Source: Plantibacter elymi (nom. nud.) (GTDB taxonomy: Bacteria; Actinomycetota; Actinomycetes; Actinomycetales; Microbacteriaceae). From it: a stretch of 64,000 nt of DNA. The position numbers were made by a program, and so were the translations under genes. The stretch spans positions 186,001 through 250,000 of the forward strand of contig NZ_FXWJ01000006.1 of assembly GCF_900177795.1 (NCBI RefSeq). Direction: 5' to 3'. The notes beneath the pieces were generated by a model, which saw only the letters and a program-made list of their open reading frames with translations, had not been told where the DNA came from and made no database searches. Below are positions 36,053-44,012 of the stretch, piece by piece; position 1 is the stretch's first letter, and every line of letters begins with the position of its first letter.

Positions 36053-36933
36053 GGCGTCAGGATGACGGAGCGCGTGAGCGAACGGGGGTGGTCGGCGTCG
36101 AGGCCGCGGGCCTCAGCCAACGCGACCGCGAAGCGCTGGGCGACGACGAGCCCGGCGATGGGGTCGAGGTCGTGCTGCACGAAGGTCGCTCCGGTGGCCG
36201 CGACGTCTTCCGGCAGGCCGGCGGGCGTCGGTCCGAGGGACCAGACGAGTCGGCCGGGCTGCGCGATCGCGATAGGACCGTGGCGGTAGTCCATGGCGGG
36301 GTAGGACTCCGCCCAGAACTGTGCCGCCTCCCGCGTCTTGAGCGCGGCCTCGAAGGTGAGGCCCACGGCGTGCCCGAGTCCGATGAAGGAGACCTGGTCG
36401 GCGGCGAGGTACTCGTCGATCGGGATCTGCAGCGCCCGTTCGGCTTCAACGGCGAGTGCCTCGACGTCGTGGCCGAGCGAGCCGCGGAGGAGCGCGAGTG
36501 TCGTGGTGGCGAAGCGGGTCTGGACCACGGAACGCTCGTCGGCGAAGGGGAGGGCGATGACGTGTGCCGCCGGAATGGTCGCGGGGGAGTCGTCGACCGC
36601 GGTGATGAGGACGGTGGTGACCGAGTCGCCCACCGCCTCCAGCAGGTGCACGATCTCCGTGGTCGTGCCGGAGCGCGAGATGGCGACGATGCGGTCGTAG
36701 TCGCGGACGCCGGGGAACTCCGAGCCGGCGAACGCGTCCGTGATGCCGAGCCCCGCCTGCTCGCGCAACACGGCATAGCTCATCGCGATGAACCAGCTGG
36801 TGCCGCACCCGACCACCGCGACGCGCTCGCCCGGCTGCGGCAGCACGGCGACGGCCTCCGGCGCGAGGGCGGCGGCGGTGCGCCAGGATTCGGGCTGCGA
36901 CGCCAGTTCGGCGGCGACGAAGGTCTCGGGCAT
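36049..36933 (-). CDS. SIS-domain sugar-phosphate isomerase/deaminase (AgaS/GlmS-C like)
   Basis: 294 residues holding two SIS domains, with RVAVVGCGTSWFIAMSYAVL and IVAISRSGTTTEIVHLLEAV in the first, VSFIGLGHAVGLTFEAALKTREA and the glutamate-containing substrate loop WAESYPAMDYRHGPIAIAQPG in the second. This resembles AgaS and the isomerase half of glucosamine-6-phosphate synthase, so an amino-sugar or ketose phosphate isomerase/deaminase is expected. First gene of the operon: ATG 36933 has GAAAGG 6 nt upstream. The promoter region is shared with the divergent DeoR gene and contains an inverted repeat. Confidence 0.9.
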   Translation of the reverse strand: MPETFVAAELASQPESWRTAAALAPEAVAVLPQPGERVAVVGCGTSWFIAMSYAVLREQAGLGITDAFAGSEFPGVRDYDRIVAISRSGTTTEIVHLLEAVGDSVTTVLITAVDDSPATIPAAHVIALPFADERSVVQTRFATTTLALLRGSLGHDVEALAVEAERALQIPIDEYLAADQVSFIGLGHAVGLTFEAALKTREAAQFWAESYPAMDYRHGPIAIAQPGRLVWSLGPTPAGLPEDVAATGATFVQHDLDPIAGLVVAQRFAVALAEARGLDADHPRSLTRSVILTP

Positions 36934-37003
36934 GACGTGCCTTTCACGTGAGGGGACGCGATCGCAGCGTGGCGATGCGTTGCCGCAACCATACCGGATC
37001 GAA

Positions 37004-37042
37004 TCTGATCGATACCAGTGCAAATCGTCAGAATCAATCAGA
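37004..37042. promoter_or_regulatory. Inverted repeat in the divergent SIS/DeoR promoter region
   Basis: TCTGATCGAT (37004-37013) and ATCAATCAGA (37033-37042) are inverse with 9 of 10 matches, 19 bp apart. The right arm lies at the -35 position of TATGAT (37064-37069), the likely -10 of the DeoR gene. A probable DeoR operator. Confidence 0.6.
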
Positions 37043-37108
37043 CAGGCGCTAGCTGGGCGCCCATATGATGGTCACAGTACGCCCGACCCGACCGGAAAAG
37101 CAGGACAG

Positions 37109-37897
37109 ATGACGCAGCAACAGCGACTCAACGCCCTGCTCGAGCTCGTGAGCGAACGCGGCAACGTGACGATCGCGGAGATCGGCGAAGCGCTCGGCAT
37201 CTCCGCGGCCACCGCTCGTCGCGACCTGACGGCGCTCGCCGAGCAGCGACTCGTCACGCGGACCCACGGCGGTGCCGCCGCCCTCGGCACCGGCTACGAG
37301 CTGCCGCTGCAGTACAAGATCGCCCGCCAGGCCGACGCCAAGATGGCCATCGCGAAGGCCACGGCCGCCCTGATCAACGTCGGCGACGCCGTCGGACTCA
37401 ACGGCGGCACCACCACGAGTGAGGTCGCGCGCGTGATCGGGCGGAGCGAGCACCTCGTCCGCTCGGACGGCGACGCCTCGGTCACGATCGTGACGAACGC
37501 GCTCAACATCGCCTTCGAACTGTCCGTGCGCTCCCACGTGAAGATCGTCGTGACGGGTGGCGTCGCGCGGCGCCAGTCCTACGAACTCGTGGGTTCTCTT
37601 GTGGCGGGGGCGCTCGCCGAGATCGCCTTGGACGTCGCGATCCTGGGCGTCGACGGCCTGAGCGCGCAGTTCGGCGCCACCACCCTCCACGAGGGCGAGG
37701 CCTCGGTGAGCCAGGAGTTCGTCAAGGTCGCGAAGCGGGTCATCGTGGTCGCCGACAGCACCAAGATGACGAAGGCGACCTTCGCCCGCATCTGCCCGCT
37801 CGATCGCATCGACGTGCTCGTCACCGACCAGCCGGTGGACCCGACGCTCGCCGACGCCCTGGCCGCGGCCGGCGTCGAGCTCATCATCGCCGCCTGA
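37109..37897 (+). CDS. DeoR family transcriptional regulator
   Basis: 262 residues. N-terminal winged helix-turn-helix (QQRLNALLELVSERGNVTIA, recognition helix ISAATARRDLTALAEQRLV), then the DeoR sensor domain, related to ribose-5-phosphate isomerase, with VGDAVGLNGGTTTSEVARVI, VTGGVARRQSYELVGSLV, LGVDGLSAQFGATTLHEGEA and VADSTKMTKATFARICPL. Such repressors respond to sugar phosphates. Divergent from the SIS-ROK-PfkB-aldolase operon, whose promoter it presumably controls. AGGA lies ~6 nt before ATG 37109. Confidence 0.93.
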   Translation: MTQQQRLNALLELVSERGNVTIAEIGEALGISAATARRDLTALAEQRLVTRTHGGAAALGTGYELPLQYKIARQADAKMAIAKATAALINVGDAVGLNGGTTTSEVARVIGRSEHLVRSDGDASVTIVTNALNIAFELSVRSHVKIVVTGGVARRQSYELVGSLVAGALAEIALDVAILGVDGLSAQFGATTLHEGEASVSQEFVKVAKRVIVVADSTKMTKATFARICPLDRIDVLVTDQPVDPTLADALAAAGVELIIAA

Positions 37898-37920
37898 GTC
37901 GTCCGCGGTCGCCGACCGGC

Positions 37921-38110
37921 GAGTCGCCCCTGCTGGTCGCTGAGTCGCCCCCTCCGGTCACTGAGTCGCCCTCCCGGTCATTGAGCCGCCCTCCCGGTCA
38001 CTGAGCCGCCCTCTCCGGTCACTGAGCCTGTCGAAGTGCCGCACCCTCGCTGAGCCGTCCTCCCGGTCACTGAGGCGCCCTCTCCGGTCACTGAGCCTGT
38101 CGAAGTGCGA
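37921..38110. repeat. Tandem array of ~20-bp units derived from the REP-like element
   Basis: About nine units beginning GAG(T/C)CGCC...CCGGTCACT, interrupted twice by the full REP core TGAGCCTGTCGAAGTGC (near 38024 and 38092). It fills most of the 358-bp gap between the DeoR gene and the sugar operon. Not CRISPR: no unique spacers. Confidence 0.8.
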
Positions 38111-38121
38111 CACCGCTCCCC

Positions 38122-38144
38122 ATGTTTCCGTGCGGTAAAACCTC
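38122..38144. promoter_or_regulatory. Second copy of ATGTTTCCGT-NN-GGTAAAAC
   Basis: ATGTTTCCGTGCGGTAAAAC lies ~110 bp upstream of the Gfo/Idh/MocA start codon. It differs from the copy at 11769 only at the two central bases over 20 bp. Candidate operator or GlnR-like box. Confidence 0.5.
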
Positions 38145-38255
38145 TCCACATCGGCCGCCCCGCACTTGCGTCAGCGCTGTGATCGCCTATTGTCATTTCA
38201 TGATCGTTTTGGCATCATATGAATCAACTTCACGCAAGGAAGCGGATGTGATCGA

Positions 38256-39488
38256 GTGAGCACTGCACCAGCCACCACCCCCGAAGCCCTCCGGGTCGCC
38301 GTCATCGGCACCGGTCAGCGGGCATACATCGCCGAACACGTCGCCACGAGCCCCACGTCCGCATCGGTCGTCGCGGCGGTCGACACCACCGAGATCGGTC
38401 GCGGTCGGGCACTGCAGCTGTTCGGCGACGACATCGAGATCTTCGACTCCCATGAGGCGCTCATCGCGCAGGGCGGTGTCGACGCGGCGATCGTGACGAC
38501 GCCCGACTGGACCCACAAGGAGATCGCGGTCGACCTGCTGCGCGCCGGCATTGCCGTCTACCTCGAGAAGCCGCTCGCGATCACGCTCGACGACGCCGAC
38601 GCGGTCCTCCAGGCCGCCTACGAGTCGCGGACACCGCTCTACGTCGGGCACAACTTCCGCCATGCGGCCGTCGTCCGGCTCATGCACGAGGTCATCGAGC
38701 GCGGCGAGATCGGCGCGGTCAAGTCCGTCTGGGTGCGTCACTTCGTCGGCAACGGCGGCGACTACTACTTCAAGGACTGGCACGCCGACCGCTCGCGCGT
38801 GAACACCCTGCTCCTGCAGAAGGCGAGCCACGACATCGACGTCGTCCACTTCCTCGCCGGCGCGTACACGCAGCGCGTCGTCGCGATGGGCGACCTCGCG
38901 GTGTACGGCGACATCGACGACCACGAGGACCGCAGCGGCCAGACCATGGCCGACTGGTTCTCGTACGACAACTGGCCGCCCGAGGCGCAGCGCGGACTCA
39001 ACCCTGTGGTCGACGTCGAGGACGTCTCGATGATGCTCATGACCCTCGAGCACGGGATCACCGCCAGTTACGAGCAGTGCCACTTCACGCCCGACTACTG
39101 GCGGAACTACACCGTCATCGGGACGCACGGCCGGCTCGAGAACGTCGGCGACACCGCGGGCGGCACCGTCAAGGTCTGGAACCGTCGTCGCACCTGGAGC
39201 ACCGAGGGCGACGTCGAGTACCCGATCGCGGGCGTCGAGGAGGGCCACGCCGACGCCGACCTCGACACGATGAACGAGTTCCTCGCCTTCGTCGCCGACG
39301 GCACCCCCACCACCTTGTCGCCGGTCGCCGCGCGCCAGGCCGTCGCCGCCGGAGCGCTTGCCGCGCACTCCCTCCGCAACGGTTCGATCCCGCTCGACGT
39401 CCCGCCACTCGACCCCGCACTCGTCGAGTACTTCTCCTCCCTCACCGCCAGTACCGCACCGCACTCCCTCGACGCCGCCGCCCGGTAG
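38256..39488 (+). CDS. Gfo/Idh/MocA family oxidoreductase
   Basis: 410 residues. N-terminal Rossmann domain with LRVAVIGTGQRAYIAEHVA (NAD(P) loop), VDAAIVTTPDWTHKEIAVDL, and the catalytic-lysine motif AVYLEKPLAITLDDADAVLQ. The C-terminal alpha/beta domain includes LLQKASHDIDVVHFLAGAYT (His/Asp pair of the active site). Members oxidise or reduce sugars, inositols and amino-sugar derivatives. First gene of an operon with a sugar ABC importer. GTG 38256 is the first start after the stop-rich leader; there is no clear ribosome site. Substrate unknown. Confidence 0.9.
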   Translation: MSTAPATTPEALRVAVIGTGQRAYIAEHVATSPTSASVVAAVDTTEIGRGRALQLFGDDIEIFDSHEALIAQGGVDAAIVTTPDWTHKEIAVDLLRAGIAVYLEKPLAITLDDADAVLQAAYESRTPLYVGHNFRHAAVVRLMHEVIERGEIGAVKSVWVRHFVGNGGDYYFKDWHADRSRVNTLLLQKASHDIDVVHFLAGAYTQRVVAMGDLAVYGDIDDHEDRSGQTMADWFSYDNWPPEAQRGLNPVVDVEDVSMMLMTLEHGITASYEQCHFTPDYWRNYTVIGTHGRLENVGDTAGGTVKVWNRRRTWSTEGDVEYPIAGVEEGHADADLDTMNEFLAFVADGTPTTLSPVAARQAVAAGALAAHSLRNGSIPLDVPPLDPALVEYFSSLTASTAPHSLDAAAR

Positions 39489-39511
39489 CGCACCTCGAAA
39501 GGACTCCAGTC

Positions 39512-40846
39512 ATGCCTTCGCCGTTCATGAACCGCAACACCGCACCCGGTGGTCGCAGCCGCCGCCGTGCCATTCTCAGCGGCATCGGCCTCCTCGCCGC
39601 CGCCGCGCTCACCGCTGGCTGCAGCACCGGGGGCGGGGGCGCCACCGGTGGCGAGTACGCCGCCGCCCCGAAGGACCTCAAGGCCGAGATCACCTACGGC
39701 GTCTGGGATCAGGCCCAGGTCGAGGCGATCGACGCCAACATCGAGGCCTTCAACAAGGTCTACCCCGACATCACCGTCAACGTGAACGTCACGCCCTGGG
39801 CCTCGTACTGGTCGAAGCTCCAGACGCAGGCCTCGAGCGACACCCTGCCCGACCTCTTCTGGTTGAACGGGCCGAACTTCCAGGTCTACGCGGCGAACGG
39901 CAAGATCGAGCCGATCACCGGCGCCGTGAAGGCGGGCGACATCGACCCGAAGAACTACCCCGAGGCGCTGAACGAGCTGTACTCGCTCGACGACACCCAG
40001 TACGGCGTGCCGAAGGACTTCGACACCGTCGGCGTCTGGGTCAACACGGCGCTCTTCGAGCAGGCCGGCGTCGCCCTGCCCGCCGACGACTGGACCTGGG
40101 ACGACTTCGACACCGCCGCGCAGGCGATCTCGACGAACCTCAAGGACCAGGGCGTCTACGGCGCGGCCGGCGGTATGGACGGCCAGACCACCTACTACAA
40201 CACGATCCTGCAGGCCGGCGGCGAGGTCATCAACGCCGACCAGACCGAGTCGGAGTACGACAGCCCCGAGGCCCAGGAAGGGCTCCAGTTCTGGACCGAC
40301 CTCATCGCGAACGGCTCCTCGCCCAGCATGCAACAGCTGACGGACACGCCGGCCGACCAGTGGTTCACCTCGGGCAAGGTCGCGATGTACTGGGGCGGCA
40401 GCTGGCTGCGACCCCTCATCGGTGAGTCCGACGTCGCCGCCACCACGCAGGCCTTCCCACTGCCCACCGGCAAGGAGCAGGCGACGGTCATCCACGGTGT
40501 CTCGAACGTCGTCGCTGCGGCGAGCAAGAACAAGCAGGCCGCACAGGCGCTGCAGGTCTTCCTGGCGAGCGAGGAGGCCCAGCAGCAGCAGGGCGACCTC
40601 GGCGCCGTCATCCCCGCCTTCACCGGCACGCAGCAGTCCTTCGTCGACTCCTACCCGACGATGAACCTGCAGGTCTTCCTCGACGCGCTCGACTACGCCA
40701 AGCCGCTGCCGGTGTCGGAGAACACCGCCGCGTGGAACGCGCTCGAGGTCGAGCTCCTGCCCGACGCGTTCAGCGGCGACAAGCCCGTCGCCGACGTGGC
40801 GAAGGACATCGCCGAGCAGATGAACGCAGCGCTGGCCAAGAAGTGA
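39512..40846 (+). CDS. Sugar ABC transporter substrate-binding lipoprotein
   Basis: 444-residue family-1 extracellular binding protein. Signal peptide with twin arginines (GRSRRRAILSGIGLLAAAAL) and lipobox LTAGC, Cys about 31. The mature part has the usual EITYGVWDQAQVEAIDANIEAFNK opening, LPDLFWLNGPNFQVYA, and GKVAMYWGGSWLRPLIG. It captures an oligosaccharide or monosaccharide for the two permeases that follow. No ATPase gene is present in the operon; as in many actinobacteria, a shared MsiK-type ATPase encoded elsewhere would serve it (inference). GAAAGGA lies ~8 nt before ATG 39512. Confidence 0.92.
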   Translation: MPSPFMNRNTAPGGRSRRRAILSGIGLLAAAALTAGCSTGGGGATGGEYAAAPKDLKAEITYGVWDQAQVEAIDANIEAFNKVYPDITVNVNVTPWASYWSKLQTQASSDTLPDLFWLNGPNFQVYAANGKIEPITGAVKAGDIDPKNYPEALNELYSLDDTQYGVPKDFDTVGVWVNTALFEQAGVALPADDWTWDDFDTAAQAISTNLKDQGVYGAAGGMDGQTTYYNTILQAGGEVINADQTESEYDSPEAQEGLQFWTDLIANGSSPSMQQLTDTPADQWFTSGKVAMYWGGSWLRPLIGESDVAATTQAFPLPTGKEQATVIHGVSNVVAAASKNKQAAQALQVFLASEEAQQQQGDLGAVIPAFTGTQQSFVDSYPTMNLQVFLDALDYAKPLPVSENTAAWNALEVELLPDAFSGDKPVADVAKDIAEQMNAALAKK

Positions 40847-41787
40847 CCGGTCAGACCGTGCTGCGCACCCCGTCGGCGCCGCTCTCCTCACCGAGAGCGG
40901 CCCGGCGGGGTGCCGCCCGCGGCGAGGGTGCCTGGCCGTGGGTCTTCGTCCTCCCGCTCCTCACCGGCATCGGCGTCTTCTTCATCTGGCCGATGATCCA
41001 GACCGCCTACTACTCGTTCACCGAGTGGGGCGTCTTCGGCGGAACCACCTTCACGGGCGTCGAGAACTACGTCCGGTTGTTCGCCGACCCGCGGCTCTAC
41101 GCCTCCCTCGGCAACACGCTGATCTACACGGCGGTGGTGCTCCTCGGCATCCCGATCGCCGTCTACCTCGCGAGCCTGTTGAACCTCCCCGGCCTGCGGT
41201 TCGCGAGCTTCTACCGGGTGCTCTTCTTCCTGCCGTACGTCGCGATGCCGACCGCTGTGGCCATCGTCTGGCGCATCATCTTCAACGGCGACTTCGGCAT
41301 CCTCAACTACACGCTGTCGCTCGTCGGCATCGACGGCCCCTACTGGATCAGCACGCCGGGCACCGCGATGTTCGCCGTGGCGATCGTCGGTCTCTGGTCG
41401 TCGCTCGGCTTCTCGATGATCATCCTGGCGTCCGGACTCAAGAACATCGCGCCGGAGCTGTACGAGGCGGCGGAGCTCGACGGCGCCACCCGGTGGCGGC
41501 AGTTCCGCTCGATCACCGTGCCGCTGCTCACCCCGAGCATCTTCTTCGTCACGATCATCACGGTCATCTCGAGCTTCCAGCTCTTCGACCTGCTGTACGC
41601 GATCCTCGGCAGCACCAACCCGGTGCTCCCGAAGAGCATGTCGCTCGTCTACTTCTTCTACGACCAGGGCTTCGTCCAGAACGACAAGGGGTACGCGGCG
41701 GCGATCGCGATCGTGATCTTCCTGATCATCGGACTCGTGACGCTCCTCCAGTTCCGGCTCCAGAAACGATGGGTGAACAATGACTGA
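40843..41787 (+). CDS. Sugar ABC transporter permease (MalF/UgpA type)
   Basis: 314-residue inner-membrane permease with six helices. The first follows a ~30-residue basic tail (GAWPWVFVLPLLTGIGVFFI). The EAA loop is APELYEAAELDGATRWRQFR, the typical ATPase contact of carbohydrate importers. The GTG at 40843 overlaps the binding-protein stop by 4 bp, and the next permease starts 8 bp before its stop. Partner of the permease below; together they form the channel. Confidence 0.93.
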   Translation: MTGQTVLRTPSAPLSSPRAARRGAARGEGAWPWVFVLPLLTGIGVFFIWPMIQTAYYSFTEWGVFGGTTFTGVENYVRLFADPRLYASLGNTLIYTAVVLLGIPIAVYLASLLNLPGLRFASFYRVLFFLPYVAMPTAVAIVWRIIFNGDFGILNYTLSLVGIDGPYWISTPGTAMFAVAIVGLWSSLGFSMIILASGLKNIAPELYEAAELDGATRWRQFRSITVPLLTPSIFFVTIITVISSFQLFDLLYAILGSTNPVLPKSMSLVYFFYDQGFVQNDKGYAAAIAIVIFLIIGLVTLLQFRLQKRWVNND

Positions 41788-42709
41788 GCAACTCACGGCC
41801 ACAGCACCGCTCACCACCCGTGCCGTCACCGTTCCGGGTTCGGGTCGCCCCTCCGCCGCGTCCGCGCGACGCCGCGAGGCCGGTCGGCCCGGCCAGCGGC
41901 GCGGGTCGCACGTCGTCGCCCACATCGTGCTGGGCGTCGGTGGCCTCATCATGGCGTTCCCGTTCATCTGGCAGATCATCATGTCGCTGTCGACGAACGC
42001 GGAGGTGCAGAGCGTGGTCCCCACGTTCTGGCCGGCCGAACTGCAGTGGCAGAACTACGCCGCGGTGTTCGAGCGCCTCCCCTTCCTCGATCAGCTGCGC
42101 ACGTCGATCGTCATCACCGTGATCAGGACGCTCGCGCAGATCGTCCTCTGCACCATGGCGGGGTACGCGTTCGCGCGGATGCGGTTCCGCGGGCGCGCGG
42201 TGCTGCTCGCCGTGACGCTGTCGATCCTCATGGTGCCGTCGCAGGCGTACCTCATCTCGCAGTACCAGATCGTGCAGGGCTTCGGCTGGCTGAACACCAC
42301 GCTCGGCATCGTCGCACCCGGCCTGTTCAGCGCGTTCGGCACCTTCCTCATGCGGACGGCGTTCCTGAACCTGCCGACCGAGCTCGAGGAGGCGGCGCGG
42401 ATCGACGGCGCCGGGCCGTTCCAGATCTTCTGGAAGATCATGCTGCCGCTCGCGAGGCCCAGCATCAGCGTCCTCGCGATCACGACCGTGCTGTGGTCGT
42501 GGAACGAACTGCTCTGGCCGCTCGTGGTGTCCACATACGCCAACTCGATGCCGCTCGCCGCCGGTCTCGCGACGCTCTCGAGCGACAAGACGACCGACTA
42601 CCCGGTGATGATGGCCGCGTCGATCCTCGCGATGGCACCGGTACTCATCCTGTTCATCGTGCTCCAGCGCAGGGTGATCGACGGGCTGGCGTTCTCCGGG
42701 CTGAAGTAG
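41780..42709 (+). CDS. Sugar ABC transporter permease (MalG/UgpE type)
   Basis: 309-residue permease partner. A ~45-residue Arg/Thr-rich cytosolic N-terminus precedes six membrane helices. The EAA loop is LPTELEEAARIDGAGPFQIF; the last helix ends in the conserved short tail QRRVIDGLAFSGLK. Its ATG is inside the end of the previous gene (8-bp overlap), showing coupling. Last gene of the sugar importer operon; an inverted REP pair follows. Confidence 0.93.
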   Translation: MTEQLTATAPLTTRAVTVPGSGRPSAASARRREAGRPGQRRGSHVVAHIVLGVGGLIMAFPFIWQIIMSLSTNAEVQSVVPTFWPAELQWQNYAAVFERLPFLDQLRTSIVITVIRTLAQIVLCTMAGYAFARMRFRGRAVLLAVTLSILMVPSQAYLISQYQIVQGFGWLNTTLGIVAPGLFSAFGTFLMRTAFLNLPTELEEAARIDGAGPFQIFWKIMLPLARPSISVLAITTVLWSWNELLWPLVVSTYANSMPLAAGLATLSSDKTTDYPVMMAASILAMAPVLILFIVLQRRVIDGLAFSGLK

Positions 42710-42718
42710 GTTGCCCCG

Positions 42719-42799
42719 GTCCCTGAGCTTGTCGAAGGGTGGTTCCTGAGCCTGTCGAAGGGCGGGACCGGGTTGCCCTTCGACAAGCTCAGGGACCGA
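42719..42799. repeat. REP-like elements, two direct and one inverted, between convergent genes
   Basis: GTCCCTGAGCTTGTCGAAGG (from 42720), TTCCTGAGCCTGTCGAAGGG (from 42743), and the inverse CCCTTCGACAAGCTCAGGGA (from 42777). Direct and inverted copies can fold into a ~20-bp hairpin, a likely terminator for both strands. Confidence 0.75.
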
Positions 42800-42812
42800 G
42801 GGGAGCGGGGCG

Positions 42813-44012
42813 TCAGGCCTCGCCGGTGCTCCACCAGGAGGCGATCGGTGTCCCGTTCACGACGTGGTCGCCGATCGCCCTGGCCTTGAAGCGGGACGGG
42901 TTGTGCGAAGCGATCGTGCGGGCGTTCCGCCAGTGCCGGTCGAGCGCCCGGTGCGTCTCGACAGCGCTCGCGCCGCCCACGTCGAACAGGGCGGTCGCGG
43001 CGTCGAGCACGGCGGGCAGGATCACCAGCTGGGCGCGCGCCGTCGCGAGCTCGACGGCGGCGATCCGTTCCTGGACGAGGTCCGGGTCGGCACCGTGGAT
43101 CGCCGCGCTCGAACGCCCCAGCGCGGTCGTCGCGGCGGCCAGGGCGGCGTCGGCGGCGAACGACTTCGCCGACAGCTCGCCGACGACCTCCTGCACGATC
43201 GGGTCGGCCTGGGCGGTCGACGCCGCACCGTGGCTGTACGTCCTGGTCCGCGCGCGGACGAACGCGCCGGCGTCGTCGACGATGGCGCGGCCGATGCCCG
43301 TCACCGCCGCCAGCAGGACCAACTGGACGAACGCGCCGCCGTGCGAGGGGCGTTCCGGCTCGCGCCGGGTCACCGCCGACGCGTCGACGGCGACCTCCGT
43401 GAAGACGGTGGTGCCACTGCCCGTCAGTCGTTGTCCGAACCCGGTCCAGTCGTCGATGCGATCGACACCCGCGGCGTCCGTCTCCACGAGCACCGAGACG
43501 AACTCGCCGTCCTGTTCGGCGGCGACCCCGACGAGGTCGGCGAACAGGGTGCCCGTGCTGTAGAACTTGGTCCCGTTCAGTCGGAGACCGCCCGGCGTCT
43601 CGGTGAGCCGGGTGGCGAGGGAGCCCACCTTCGCGGTCGACCGCTCGTGGCTCGCGTTGCCGACGATGGCTCCGTCGGCAAGCCGGGCCAGGCGCGCCTC
43701 GCGGTCTGCTGACGCCGGCGCGTGCAGGGTGCGGTCGATGTAGGAGAAGTGGGAGCGGAACAGCTGCGCGAGGTTCGGGTCGCGTCTGGCCAGCTCGGCG
43801 AGCAGCTCGAACAGCTCGCCGTGCGTGGCGTCCTCGCCGCCGTATCGTCGCGGCAGCGTCACGCGGGTGAAGCCCGCTTCACGCAGCGATTCCACCTCGG
43901 CATACGGCAGCCGGCGCTCGCGCTCCCGTTCGACGGCGTCCCGCCCGAGCTCGTCGAAGAGCGGTGCGAAGCGCTGCGCCAGGTCCCGGTCGATCGTCGC
44001 CGTCTCGCTCAT
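42813..44012 (-). CDS. Acyl-CoA dehydrogenase-fold flavin-dependent monooxygenase (DszC/SfnB-like), copy 1
   Basis: 399 residues with the acyl-CoA dehydrogenase fold but the signature of the DszC/SfnB group of two-component FMN monooxygenases: N-terminal LRGR-type helices, IVGNASHERSTAKVGSLATR, LNGTKFYSTGTLFADLVGVA, DDWTGFGQRLTGSGTTVF, and the conserved C-terminal LDRHWRNARTIASHNPSRFK. Such enzymes use reduced flavin and O2 to attack S- or N-containing compounds. The ATG at 44012 overlaps copy 2 by 4 bp. Ends the metQ-metN-metI-monooxygenase operon. The reductase partner and substrate are not encoded nearby. Confidence 0.88.
   Translation of the reverse strand: MSETATIDRDLAQRFAPLFDELGRDAVERERERRLPYAEVESLREAGFTRVTLPRRYGGEDATHGELFELLAELARRDPNLAQLFRSHFSYIDRTLHAPASADREARLARLADGAIVGNASHERSTAKVGSLATRLTETPGGLRLNGTKFYSTGTLFADLVGVAAEQDGEFVSVLVETDAAGVDRIDDWTGFGQRLTGSGTTVFTEVAVDASAVTRREPERPSHGGAFVQLVLLAAVTGIGRAIVDDAGAFVRARTRTYSHGAASTAQADPIVQEVVGELSAKSFAADAALAAATTALGRSSAAIHGADPDLVQERIAAVELATARAQLVILPAVLDAATALFDVGGASAVETHRALDRHWRNARTIASHNPSRFKARAIGDHVVNGTPIASWWSTGEA

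Noticed and set aside
37921-38110. CRISPR array
   Set aside because: Units are ~20 bp, directly adjoining and degenerate, with no unique spacers and no cas genes.
42719-42799. Insertion sequence or attachment site
   Set aside because: Only short REP-like units; no transposase, integrase or target duplication anywhere nearby.
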